Source: Eubacteriales Family XIII. Incertae Sedis bacterium
GTDB taxonomy: Bacteria; Bacillota; Clostridia; Peptostreptococcales; Anaerovoracaceae
Assembly: GCA_031272745.1 (NCBI GenBank)
Contig: JAISTF010000059.1
Coordinates: 1 to 19,406 of the forward strand
Reading direction: 5' to 3'
DNA: 19,406 nt
Positions 6,448 through 13,341 of the stretch are shown here, piece by piece (positions within the stretch are counted from its first letter, which is position 1; each line of letters starts with the position of its first letter). The notes beneath the pieces are model-generated. The model saw only the letters and a program-made list of their open reading frames with translations. It ran no database searches and had not been told where the DNA came from. A program made the translations under genes and the position numbers.

Positions 6448-7835
6448 AGCTCCAGCAGCCCCTTTTCCAATAACCGCTGCAAGGCCGACTGAATGCCGAT
6501 TTTTGCGTGTTCATAGACGAGGCCGCCCTGGAAGTAGACGTTGTAGGGCGGGCGGAGCGGGCCGTCGGCGGACAATTCAATCGAAGAGCCGGTCACGAAG
6601 GCGCCCGAGGCCATGACGACCTTGTCCGCGTAGCCCGGCATGTCCCAGGGCTCGGGCGTGACGAAAGAGTCCACGGGCGAGGCGGCCATGATGCCCTCGC
6701 AGAAGGCGACGAGCGCCTCGGGCGAGCCCATTTCGACGGCCTGCACGATGTCGCTGCGCGGCTCTGCGGGCTTCGGAAAGACGCGGTAACCGAGCGTTTC
6801 AAAGACCTTCCCGCAGAGAATCGCACCCTTCACGGCGTCCGCGACGGTGCGCGGCGCGAGAAACAGGCCCTGGAGGACGGTGCGCGTCTGCCCGAAGGTC
6901 AGCCCGCAGTCGCCGCCGATGCCGGGGCAGGTCAACCGAAATGATATTTTGTCTACCATCTCCTTTTTGCCCGCGACGTATCCGCCCGACAGCGCGAGGC
7001 CGCCGCCGGGGTTTTTGATGAGCGAGCCCGCGATGAGGTCGACGCCGCTGACCCGAGAATCCAGACAAATCCGTGTCGGCTCGCAGACGTCCAAAAACTC
7101 CCCGTAACAATTGTCGCAAAACAGCACCACGTCCGGTCGGCGCGCGCGCACGAACCGCGCCCATGCCGCAATCTTGTCCATCGTCAGCGCCGGGCGGTCC
7201 GAATACCCCGTCGCGCGCTGGATCGCGGCCATTTTCACGGTCGGGTCGGCCAGCGCCGCCGCGATGCCGTCCCAGTCGAATCCGCCGTCCGGCGCAAGGT
7301 CCGCCTGCGCGTAACCGACGCCGAAATCGGCCAAAGACCCGTCGGAAGCGGAGTTGCCGGATTCCCGTAGGGGCGGCATCCTGCCGCCCGCATCGCTTGA
7401 CTCCGAACCACCGGTGTTGTCATTCTGCGCGGAGCCCCGCAGGGGCGTAGTCGCAGAATCCAGCCGATTCCCGATGACCGGCCGCAGCGTGTCATACGGC
7501 GCCCCCGTGCAGTACAGCAGCTTCTCCCCAGGCCGCAGCACCCCGAAAAAACACAGCGCAATCGCGTGCGTTCCGTTCACGATCTGCGTCCGCACGAGCG
7601 CCGCCTCGGCCCCGAACACGTCCGCAAAGATCTTTTCCGTCACCGCCCTGCCCGCGTCGTCGTACCCGTAGCCCGTCGCCCAGCCGAAATGCGTGTCCGA
7701 CAGCCGGTTCGCTCGAAACGCGCCCAGCACCTTCGACAAATTCCGCTCCGCAACGGCCTCGATGGGGGCAAACAAGCCCTGCGCTGCGCGTTCCGCCTCC
7801 CGGGCCAATGCCGTGATTCGATCATCGAACATCAT
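6444..7835 (-). CDS. methionine gamma-lyase family PLP enzyme (YnbB / 'aluminum resistance protein' type)
   Basis: 463 residues of the PLP-dependent type I aminotransferase fold, Pfam Met_gamma_lyase group. Visible marks: GTHAIALCFFGVLRPGEKLLY near the cofactor site, DNCYGEF (241-247) with the Asp contacting the pyridine nitrogen, and the Schiff-base lysine Lys274 in GSLIKNPGGG, followed by the family block YVAGKKEMVDKISFRLTCPGIGGDCG. The real substrate of this family is uncertain; the aluminium label is historical. Residues about 126-160 are an insertion made from two different palindromic elements read in frame (DSATTPLRGSAQND and GGRMPPLR), explaining a length above the usual 410-430. The frame is open for ~530 bases upstream, but the ATG at 7835 overlaps the recombinase stop as ATGA and gives the normal family N-terminus. 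Confidence 0.92.
   Translation of the reverse strand: MMFDDRITALAREAERAAQGLFAPIEAVAERNLSKVLGAFRANRLSDTHFGWATGYGYDDAGRAVTEKIFADVFGAEAALVRTQIVNGTHAIALCFFGVLRPGEKLLYCTGAPYDTLRPVIGNRLDSATTPLRGSAQNDNTGGSESSDAGGRMPPLRESGNSASDGSLADFGVGYAQADLAPDGGFDWDGIAAALADPTVKMAAIQRATGYSDRPALTMDKIAAWARFVRARRPDVVLFCDNCYGEFLDVCEPTRICLDSRVSGVDLIAGSLIKNPGGGLALSGGYVAGKKEMVDKISFRLTCPGIGGDCGLTFGQTRTVLQGLFLAPRTVADAVKGAILCGKVFETLGYRVFPKPAEPRSDIVQAVEMGSPEALVAFCEGIMAASPVDSFVTPEPWDMPGYADKVVMASGAFVTGSSIELSADGPLRPPYNVYFQGGLVYEHAKIGIQSALQRLLEKGLLEL
7367..7389 (+). repeat. palindromic element A, copy 3 (inside the YnbB-like gene)
   Basis: GTAG then GGGCGGCA-TCC-TGCCGCCC; it differs from the mutL copy only in one loop base (TCC for TTC). 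On the gene strand it reads GGRMPPL, the same frame as in mutL. Confidence 0.9.
7417..7462 (+). repeat. palindromic element B, copy 1 (inside the YnbB-like gene)
   Basis: Outer inverted repeat ATTCTGCG (7422-7429) / CGCAGAAT (7452-7459), with an inner GCCCC/GGGGC stem on either side of TGC. The first 19 bases from TTGTCATTCTG and the last 13 (GTCGCAGAATCCA) match the copy in miaA; the inner part is six bases longer here. Read in frame as DSATTPLRGSAQND. Confidence 0.88.
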
Positions 7836-8950
7836 GCCTGATCCCACTCCAAATCCCGTATCAATTCGCGTTTTGCGCCTTTGCGGTGCGCCGCGTAGAG
7901 CTGCGTCGTCGTGATGTTGTCGTGGTTGAGCAGCTCCTGCACGTCGTAGATGGAGTTGCCGCGCTCGATGAGCGACGTCGCCGTCGTCGCGCGCAGTTTG
8001 TGCGGGCTGTAACCGGCGCCGCGGCCCGTGCCGAGCGCGATCGACGTGTATTTCTTCACCATTTCGCGGATCTGGCGCTCCGTCATGCGCTTGCCCTGGA
8101 GCGACAGGAACAACGCGTCGCCGTCCGGTCCGTCCGGGTCGGCCGCCACGCCGCGCTCGCCTTCGATGTAGGCGGTCAACGCGCGCTGGACGGACTCGCT
8201 GAGCGGCATGATGGCTTCCTTGCCGCGCTTGCGGAAGATTTTGAACTCGCCGCGCCCGAAATGGAAGCTCGACAGGTTGAGTTGGTGCAGTTCCGACAGG
8301 CGCAGCCCGTACGTCACAAACAAGAGCAGCATCGCGCGGTCGCGCAGCCGCGTCTTCACCCAATACGTCTTTTCCTTCGCCGTCAGCCCTTCGCCGCTCG
8401 ACACCGCGTCGAGCATGACCATCACCTCATCGTCTTCGAGGTGCTTGATTTCCTTGTCGCCCGCGTGCGGCAGCCGGATCGGGTCGAAGCCGTCCGTGAT
8501 GTTTTTCGGCACGAGGCCGTCGCGGTAGAGGTATTTGAAGAGAATCGACACCGAACTGCGTTTGCGCGCGAGCGAGCGGTTGTCGTTGTGGTAGACCGTC
8601 GCGGGGCCGCCGTCCTTCTCCACCTTGTATTTGCGGCAGTAGTCAAGGAAGATGTTCACGTCGACGGACTGCACCTCGGCGAGCTCGCCCGCCTTGATGC
8701 CGCGCGGCTCGTCCGCCTGCGTGATGTCCGTCTCGCGCACAAGCCACGACAGGAAAAACCGCACGTCGCGCAAATAGGCCAGCCGCGACAACGGCAGCAA
8801 ATTGCCCTTCAGGTACAAAAAATACCCGCGCAGGAACGACGGCAGCTCGCGCTCGATCTCCGCGCACCGCTCCTCGGTCAGCGTCTCCTTCAGCACGATG
8901 TTGTCGGGCTTGCCGCTTTTGTTGTGGATGTGTATCTCCCGCGCGTCCAT
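7832..8950 (-). CDS. tyrosine recombinase (Xer-like integrase family)
   Basis: 372 residues: a SAM-like N-terminal core-binding domain (about 30-150) and a C-terminal catalytic domain with the full R-K-H-R-H-Y set: Arg217 (YGLRLSEL), a Lys near 244 (FRKRGKE), His317 and Arg320 (SPHKLRATTA), His343 (LLNHDNI) and nucleophile Tyr352 (TTQLYAA). A TTG at 8956 is also in frame, but the ATG at 8950 is preferred: it lies exactly six bases after the -10 TAGGAT. The gene is first in an operon with the YnbB-like enzyme (ATGA overlap) and the TVP38 protein and has host-like base composition, with no phage genes or att repeats near, so it looks like a resident chromosomal recombinase rather than a mobile-element integrase. 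Whether it acts at dif is not shown. Confidence 0.9.
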   Translation of the reverse strand: MDAREIHIHNKSGKPDNIVLKETLTEERCAEIERELPSFLRGYFLYLKGNLLPLSRLAYLRDVRFFLSWLVRETDITQADEPRGIKAGELAEVQSVDVNIFLDYCRKYKVEKDGGPATVYHNDNRSLARKRSSVSILFKYLYRDGLVPKNITDGFDPIRLPHAGDKEIKHLEDDEVMVMLDAVSSGEGLTAKEKTYWVKTRLRDRAMLLLFVTYGLRLSELHQLNLSSFHFGRGEFKIFRKRGKEAIMPLSESVQRALTAYIEGERGVAADPDGPDGDALFLSLQGKRMTERQIREMVKKYTSIALGTGRGAGYSPHKLRATTATSLIERGNSIYDVQELLNHDNITTTQLYAAHRKGAKRELIRDLEWDQA

Positions 8951-8956
8951 GTGCAA

Positions 8957-8985
8957 ATCCTACCACAAACCCGCCGCTTTGTCGT
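8957..8985 (-). promoter_or_regulatory. tyrosine recombinase operon promoter, leaderless type
   Basis: Minus strand TGG-TAGGAT (hexamer 8957-8962) ends six bases before the ATG at 8950; a partial -35, ACGACA, lies 17 bases upstream. Transcription is expected to start at or beside the ATG. Confidence 0.45.
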
Positions 8986-9285
8986 TACGCGGGTGTTACA
9001 ACATCCGTGCCGGAATGATTCAACCGCGCCACATTGCGGCATCGTGGTTGAAATTTGGACTTTTGCTATGAACCGCCTGATCGAAAAAGTCGTCGAGCGC
9101 CAAAAAATACAAAATCCTTCGAAGATAATCGACACATTTAGGAAAAATGTTGGTTTTCGTAAGCTAAAAAGCTGAACAACCGCGAATTACTCTCGCAAAA
9201 CTCCCGATTTCAACCAGCAGACCATCGGATGGAAGCCCTATCTTGGAAAGAAGCGAAGGCAAAGCAAGAAAATTTCAAATAAATA

Positions 9286-9314
9286 TTGACATTAATACTA
9301 TAATATGGTATTTT
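9286..9314 (+). promoter_or_regulatory. promoter of the 9321 gene, leaderless type
   Basis: A consensus -35 TTGACA (9286-9291), 17-base spacer, and TGG-TATTTT (9309-9314). The ATG at 9321 follows after exactly six bases. A TATAAT at 9299-9304 is an alternative -10 with no good -35 (seven bases from TTGACA). Confidence 0.5.
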
Positions 9315-9320
9315 ATGGAT

Positions 9321-10199
9321 ATGAACGGGTATCTTAGCCACACTTCAGCAGCGATACATTGGGGAGTACCCTACCTTTGGGTAGTTTTGAAACAGCCGTC
9401 GATCGAGGAATTGGTCCATGTATGCCCTGTAGAACGGAGTTATCACTCACCAGGCGCCAGACGCTCAATCCCGGGACAGAAGTCACACCTTTGCGGCGCA
9501 GACTTGCCCCCAGACGCCGTTGTCGAGAATTGCGGTACGATGGTGTCGAGTCCGGAGTTGCTGTTTGTAGAAATGGCGCACTCACTGGGCTTTCACCGTG
9601 CTTTGCTCCTTGGGCTCATGCTCTGTGCGCACCCGCCGGGCGAAGCGCACCGGTCGCTCACCACGGCGGAAGCGACACGTGATTTTCTTCAAAAGATTCC
9701 GGGACATCACGGCTTGGCTCAGGCGAAACGAGTGGCATATTACCTGAAGGACGGTGCCGCTTCGGCGCACGAAGCCATCCTCTACATGGCTCTTACCCTG
9801 CCGCAACGCTATGGCGGCTACGGTTTGGGCGGCGCGGACTTCAATCACGAAATCGCCGTATCTGCTGAATACAGGCGGGCGTCCGGGCGGAAGAGCTTCT
9901 TTTCGGATCTGTATTGGGAAAAAGAAAAACTCGCGGTGGAATACGATAGCCGCACCTTTCATGAAAACGACGAGGCGCTTGCAAGAGACGCCAAGAAACA
10001 GATGGCGCTTAAGGCGATGGGTTACCACGCGGAATCTGTCAATACCGCGCAACTATACGATGTAAACGCACTGCGCGTTTGCGCCGAGGTGTTTGCGAAA
10101 ACACTTGGTCGACGCCTACGCATCACCAACCCACGTTTTGATGCCCGGCACGATGCCCTGCTCTCGCTCCTCCCCGGACGCGGCAACGGATATGGATGA
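9321..10199 (+). CDS. hypothetical protein; N-terminal region unassigned, possible C-terminal DUF559/Vsr-like endonuclease fold
   Basis: 292 residues, soluble, not assigned to a named family with confidence. The N-terminus (NGYLSHTSAAIHWGVPYLW), a middle stretch (SSPELLFVEMAHSLGFHRALLLGLMLCA, then RSLTTAEATRDFLQK) and the C-terminal part (SDLYWEKEKLAVEYDSRTFHE ... KKQMALKAMGYHAESVNTAQLYD) resemble a group of accessory proteins that combine an AbiEi-like or unassigned front with a PDDEXK-type nuclease fold; Glu and Asp in LAVEYDS would be candidate active-site residues. The frame is open upstream to 9243, but that part is promoter sequence; ATG 9315 is the alternative to 9321. The upstream A+T-rich sequence and its isolation from any operon suggest an accessory gene. 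A role in defence is speculation. Confidence 0.65.
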   Translation: MNGYLSHTSAAIHWGVPYLWVVLKQPSIEELVHVCPVERSYHSPGARRSIPGQKSHLCGADLPPDAVVENCGTMVSSPELLFVEMAHSLGFHRALLLGLMLCAHPPGEAHRSLTTAEATRDFLQKIPGHHGLAQAKRVAYYLKDGAASAHEAILYMALTLPQRYGGYGLGGADFNHEIAVSAEYRRASGRKSFFSDLYWEKEKLAVEYDSRTFHENDEALARDAKKQMALKAMGYHAESVNTAQLYDVNALRVCAEVFAKTLGRRLRITNPRFDARHDALLSLLPGRGNGYG

Positions 10200-10226
10200 A
10201 TGGTGTGGTTGAGATTTCGAGTTTTG

Positions 10227-10925
10227 CTATCTTTCGCGGCCGTCCTTGCCGGTGGGGAGGCCGCAAGTTTCCAATACGTCACCGTGGCCAGGCATCCAAT
10301 AGCGGACGGGCGGCAGGCTCTCTTGCATCCTCCGAAAACTCCGGGCGGCGAGCGCAGGATCCCAAGTTGCCATCGCTACCCAAGGAAAACTCCGTACGGA
10401 ATCGCCGGCTACGGCAAAACGCCCGCGGGTCTGCGCCGCGTCTCCAGTGAGAAGCGCTCCGCAGCGCGGGTCGTAGAAACACAACTGCCCCGGAATATGC
10501 CCCGGGCAGGCGACAGCGCATAGCGAGTCGACCAAGTCGCCATCCTCGATCAGGACGTCGGCGCGAGCCCGCACCGAAGGGAAGCGTCCGCGAATCGGTG
10601 TCGTTGGCTCGCCCGCGGCAAGCGAGAAATCACCGCCAAGCAACCGTTGCGTGCGGGCGGATGCGTAGACGAGGGCATCCGGCAACGCAGCTTTCAAGCG
10701 GTCAAGACCACCCGCGTGATCCTGATGCGCATGGGTCAGCACGATGCGACGGACGGGCTTCCCGAGATCGTCTGCCGCCCGCAGGATACCGCCCACGGCG
10801 ATCGGCAGGCCGGTGTCCACCAGCGTAAAGCCGCCATCGTCGTCGTCGACAAGATAGCAATTCACAGGGAAGAGATGCGGCAACAGAGTCAGCTGTGCGA
10901 TGGTTTCGTAGATTCTTACGCGCAT
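10227..10925 (-). CDS. MBL-fold metallo-hydrolase
   Basis: 232 residues of the metallo-beta-lactamase/glyoxalase II fold. The metal ligands are all visible: THAHQDHAGG (HxHxDH), the later His in CPGHIPGQLCFYD, Asp in LLTGDAA and His in MPGHGDVL. Such enzymes hydrolyse thioesters, phosphoesters or lactones; nothing here fixes the substrate. The frame runs ~280 bases further upstream inside the preceding gene, but the ATG at 10925 gives the normal N-terminus (MRVRIYETIAQLTLLPHLFPVNCYLV) and has GGAGA nearby. It overlaps the end of the flavodoxin/ferredoxin gene by ten bases, so the two are co-transcribed. It converges on the 9321 gene with 27 bases between them. Confidence 0.92.
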   Translation of the reverse strand: MRVRIYETIAQLTLLPHLFPVNCYLVDDDDGGFTLVDTGLPIAVGGILRAADDLGKPVRRIVLTHAHQDHAGGLDRLKAALPDALVYASARTQRLLGGDFSLAAGEPTTPIRGRFPSVRARADVLIEDGDLVDSLCAVACPGHIPGQLCFYDPRCGALLTGDAAQTRGRFAVAGDSVRSFPWVAMATWDPALAARSFRRMQESLPPVRYWMPGHGDVLETCGLPTGKDGRER

Positions 10926-11842
10926 GGCAGGCTCTCCGTCGTCGGGGTTGTCCGGTGCGCTTCCACGGTTTCGAAAGCGGCAACGCCATGCGGCGCTTTT
11001 TGCGCCAGTAAGCCTTGTGCGCCGACAAACGGATTCACATACCGCGCCTTGCTTTTTTCTCCCTCGCAACGGATAGCGTTTTGCGGGCAGACGTTTGTGC
11101 AAGCGAGGCAGCACCAGCACATGCCGCAAAACGCGGGGCGCGATCTGCTGTCCGACGCCGAGCCGCCTTCCATTCGAATGTTGCCCGCCGGGCATGCCAT
11201 CGCGCACAGGCCGCAGCCTGTGCAGGCGGCCTCAACTCGAAAATACCGCGTGTCAAAATCCGACGCATTCTTTGTCGAATACCGCTTTGCCAGCGGAAGC
11301 AACGGCCGCAGAATGGTTGCGCCCGTGCCGCCGACATGCCGCGCGGCGACGAGCTCTGCCGCGCGATCCGCGCGCGCAGCGATTTTGCCCTGTGGAAATC
11401 GCCTGTTTTGCTTCCCAAGGTCGTACCACGGCACGAAGTTGTCAGGCATCTTGCAACCCGCGATCAACGAGAAATGAAATTTCTGCTCGCGCGCGAGTTC
11501 GCGCAGATGGTCGTGTACCGGAAGCCCAAATCCGCCGAACGTCGGCACCGCAAAAATATACGGGCTCTCGATGCGAATCTGTCGCAGAAACTTCACGACC
11601 GGCGCAGGCACGCTGACCCAATATACAGGAAACACGATGCCAACCGCCTCATCCTCGATCAGAACATCCTTGCGCCATCCGATCGCTTTGCCGTCGCCAC
11701 TCTCTCCGTCTTTCTGCCCTGTCTCTCCGCATTCCCGCAAAAACGCCGCGATGGAGACGAGGTCGCCGCCGCCCGCCGCCTCGCAAATCCGCTCCGCGAG
11801 AAACAAGCTGTTGCCTGTGCCTGTGAAATAGAATACTTTCAT
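10916..11842 (-). CDS. EFR1-family flavodoxin-ferredoxin protein
   Basis: 308 residues. The N-terminal flavodoxin-like domain opens with MKVFYFTGTGNS, the FMN phosphate loop, and contains GIVFPVYWVSVPAPVVKFL; the C-terminal part has two 4Fe-4S clusters, CTGCGLCAMACP and, within CGMCWCCLACTNVCP, CxxCxxCxxxCP (two extra cysteines, one at the start and one in the middle of the second motif). This architecture (EFR1 ferrodoxin group) is typical of anaerobes and moves electrons between unknown partners. The ATG has AAAGGA at the right distance. It is first of two genes with the MBL hydrolase, and divergent from a TetR gene, which may regulate it. A palindromic element A copy lies in its 5' untranslated region. 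Confidence 0.9.
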   Translation of the reverse strand: MKVFYFTGTGNSLFLAERICEAAGGGDLVSIAAFLRECGETGQKDGESGDGKAIGWRKDVLIEDEAVGIVFPVYWVSVPAPVVKFLRQIRIESPYIFAVPTFGGFGLPVHDHLRELAREQKFHFSLIAGCKMPDNFVPWYDLGKQNRRFPQGKIAARADRAAELVAARHVGGTGATILRPLLPLAKRYSTKNASDFDTRYFRVEAACTGCGLCAMACPAGNIRMEGGSASDSRSRPAFCGMCWCCLACTNVCPQNAIRCEGEKSKARYVNPFVGAQGLLAQKAPHGVAAFETVEAHRTTPTTESLPCA

Positions 11843-11858
11843 AGCTTTTCCTTTCTGC

Positions 11859-11881
11859 GGGCGGCAGCATGCCGCCCCTAC
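11859..11881 (-). repeat. palindromic element A, copy 4 (intergenic)
   Basis: GGGCGGCA-GCA-TGCCGCCC then CTAC, in inverted orientation, 17 bases before the EFR1-family start codon. It is the only fully visible copy outside a coding region; in RNA it would form a hairpin just before the ribosome binding site (AAAGGA at ~11849-11854). Confidence 0.9.
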
Positions 11882-11886
11882 ACAAG

Positions 11887-11902
11887 TGTCATGATTTTGA
11901 CA
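11887..11902. promoter_or_regulatory. possible TetR operator in the divergent region
   Basis: Inverted repeat TGTCA-N6-TGACA; its right arm is part of a TTGACA hexamer (11897-11902). Around it the word CAAGTGT occurs twice as a direct repeat. Position between the divergent EFR1-family and TetR genes fits an autoregulatory operator, but no promoter in this region is fully convincing (TTGAAC-17-TACGCT at 11907-11935 for tetR; CATAAT at 11923-11928 for the other strand). Confidence 0.3.
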
Positions 11903-12001
11903 AGTGTTGAACTATTCTTTGAATTATGCTACGCTATCCGAAACGCCAAAGCAATGGTCAATCTTGCAGGGATTGTCCGCAAATAAACAAAGGAAGGCAA
12001 A

Positions 12002-12571
12002 ATGTACACTGAAACACCGCAAATTGCGCATAAACCCGAGAGCCGCAAGGTTCGCTACACGAAAGCGGCGCTGCGCGACGCGTTTATTGAATTGCTGCGC
12101 CGCAAGCCTGCCGACAAAATCACCGTGACGGAAATCTGCCGGGCGGCGGACGTGAGCCGCGGCACCTTCTACCTGCACTTCAAAGACCCGCGCGATTTGA
12201 TGGAGCACATCGAGGACGGCGCGTTCGCGGCCCTCGCCGCATCCATGCGCGCGCGCGTGGAGAAGGTCTGCGAGGGCGACAGCCAGGCTTGGGCGGAAAT
12301 CCTCACGGAGATCTACGCCCATCGCGACCTCGCGCCCATCCTCTTTTCCGACCCGTCCAGCACCTTCGTGTGCAAATGCCTTGCGCTGAACCGCAGCTAT
12401 TCGGGCGTGTTTTGCGAGGGGAAATACCCCGGCCGCTCCGACGCCGAGATGGACTACATCTACACCTTCCACGAGGCCGGCAGCGCGAGCGTCGTCGCCG
12501 CGTGGGTGCGCGGCGGCTTCAAGGAACCGATTCCGCAGATCGCCGCCCTGCTCGCGGAGCTCAACGGATAG
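12002..12571 (+). CDS. TetR/AcrR family transcriptional regulator
   Basis: 189 residues. The N-terminal helix-turn-helix (about 17-65) is clear: RYTKAALRDAFIELLRRKPADKITVTEICRAADVSRGTFYLHFKDPRDLMEHIE, the standard TetR pattern. The C-terminal half is the ligand/dimer domain, similar in style to the TetR_C group found in Firmicutes (Dha-type), ligand unknown. The ATG has AAGGAAGG at a proper distance. It diverges from the flavodoxin-ferredoxin/MBL pair and converges on the 4Fe-4S gene with six bases between stops; the divergent pair is the likeliest target. A reading frame at 11904-12128 through its promoter is not a gene. Confidence 0.92.
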   Translation: MYTETPQIAHKPESRKVRYTKAALRDAFIELLRRKPADKITVTEICRAADVSRGTFYLHFKDPRDLMEHIEDGAFAALAASMRARVEKVCEGDSQAWAEILTEIYAHRDLAPILFSDPSSTFVCKCLALNRSYSGVFCEGKYPGRSDAEMDYIYTFHEAGSASVVAAWVRGGFKEPIPQIAALLAELNG

Positions 12572-12577
12572 AAGGCG

Positions 12578-13279
12578 TCACGCCGTCATGACCTCGCCTT
12601 CGACGGTCAGCGTCACGACCCGAAGCGGCACGCTGCCGGCCTTCCCCGCGCGCGCCAGGCCCTCCTGCACGATGCGATCGAGGCCGCAGCACGGCACTTC
12701 CATGCGCACGACCGTGACGCTTTTGACATCGTTATTCGCAAACACTTCCGCGAGTTTTTCCGAATAATCCACGCCGTCGAGCTTCGGGCATCCCACGAGG
12801 AGCGCTTTGCCCAAGAGAAACGCGTCGTGGAAGCCGCCGCACGCGAAGGCCGTGCAGTCCGCGGCCACGAGCAGGTCCGCCCCTTGCAGGAACGGCGCGT
12901 TCGCGGGCACGAGCTTGAGCTGCACGGGCCATTGGCGCAGCGCACTGGGAGCGGACGCTGCGCCGCCGTCGCGCCCTTCCGCGGCATCCCGCTCTATGGT
13001 GCGCACGGAACTCCTGGGGCAGCCGCACGGGAGCACGGCTTCCTGCGCCTGCTTTGCCGCCACCGCCGCCTCGTCGTAGGCGGCCGCCTCGCGCTCCACG
13101 AACGCGATCGCCCCCGTCGGGCAGACCGGCAGGCAGTTGCCCAGCCCGTCGCAATAATCGTCGCGCAGCAGCCGCGCCTTGCCGTCCACCATGCCGATGG
13201 CCCCCTCGTGGCACGCGCCCGCGCACAGGCCGCACCCGTTGCATTTGTTTTCGTCGATTTCAATGATTTTGCGTATCAT
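12578..13279 (-). CDS. 4Fe-4S dicluster binding protein
   Basis: 233 residues. The N-terminal domain is a two-cluster ferredoxin: CNGCGLCAGACHEGAI and, in the second half, CDGLGNCLPVCPTGAI, where the first spacing (CxxxxxCxxxCP, with Asp-Gly-Leu-Gly in place of one Cys) is altered as in related proteins of anaerobes. A Cys-containing linker (LPCGCPRS) leads to a ~120-residue C-terminal domain with ADCTAFACGGFHDAF, VGCPKLD and VPCCGLDRIV, probably binding more metal. Function is not known beyond electron transfer or redox sensing. An upstream frame exists, but the ATG at 13279 has a near-perfect ribosome binding site (AAAGGAGG) and overlaps a mini-ORF stop as ATGA. Confidence 0.9.
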   Translation of the reverse strand: MIRKIIEIDENKCNGCGLCAGACHEGAIGMVDGKARLLRDDYCDGLGNCLPVCPTGAIAFVEREAAAYDEAAVAAKQAQEAVLPCGCPRSSVRTIERDAAEGRDGGAASAPSALRQWPVQLKLVPANAPFLQGADLLVAADCTAFACGGFHDAFLLGKALLVGCPKLDGVDYSEKLAEVFANNDVKSVTVVRMEVPCCGLDRIVQEGLARAGKAGSVPLRVVTLTVEGEVMTA

Positions 13280-13299
13280 GTCGTGTTCCTCCTTTGCAT
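13276..13299 (-). CDS. possible leader mini-ORF overlapping the 4Fe-4S gene start (7 codons)
   Basis: ATG at 13299 lies exactly six bases after the -10 TATCCT and opens seven codons (MQRRNTT) that stop in TGA overlapping the gene's ATG (ATGA). The ribosome binding site AAAGGAGG is codons 2-4 of the mini-ORF. Same design as upstream of mscS. Confidence 0.35.
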   Translation of the reverse strand: MQRRNTT

Positions 13300-13305
13300 A
13301 CCTAC

Positions 13306-13334
13306 AGGATAGTCCCGATTCGAAAAGGTGTCGG
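13306..13334 (-). promoter_or_regulatory. promoter of the 4Fe-4S gene
   Basis: Minus strand CCGACA (13329-13334), 17-base spacer, TATCCT (13306-13311). It ends six bases before the mini-ORF ATG and 26 bases before the gene's own ATG. Confidence 0.45.
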
Positions 13335-13341
13335 TTGCAAA

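Larger units (their letters stand above)
8951..9320. other. A+T-richer intergenic region between the recombinase and the 9321 gene
   Basis: About 370 bases, visibly richer in A+T than its surroundings from ~9060 on. It carries the divergent promoters of the two flanking genes. A 35-codon plus-strand frame (9067-9174; basic, beginning MNRLIEKVVERQ and containing KIIDTFRKNVGF) is present without a ribosome binding site. It faintly recalls the N-terminal end of AbiEi-type antitoxins and could be a gene remnant; the evidence is too thin to call it a gene. No RNA gene or clear terminator is seen. Confidence 0.6.

Noticed and set aside
7836..8363. Long N-terminal extension of the YnbB-like frame through the recombinase gene.
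   Set aside because: It is an alternative frame of the recombinase with biased, Arg-rich composition; the family start is at 7835.
7832..8950. Tyrosine recombinase as a phage or integrative element integrase.
   Set aside because: It is the first gene of a coupled operon with metabolic genes, has no phage or transfer genes nearby, and no att-type direct repeats were seen.
9067..9174. 35-codon basic reading frame on the plus strand as a gene.
   Set aside because: No ribosome binding site or promoter at the required distance; kept only as a possible remnant in the intergenic entry.
11904..12128. 74-codon frame running through the tetR promoter into tetR.
   Set aside because: Overlaps the clearly coding tetR frame, no ribosome binding site, no recognisable protein.
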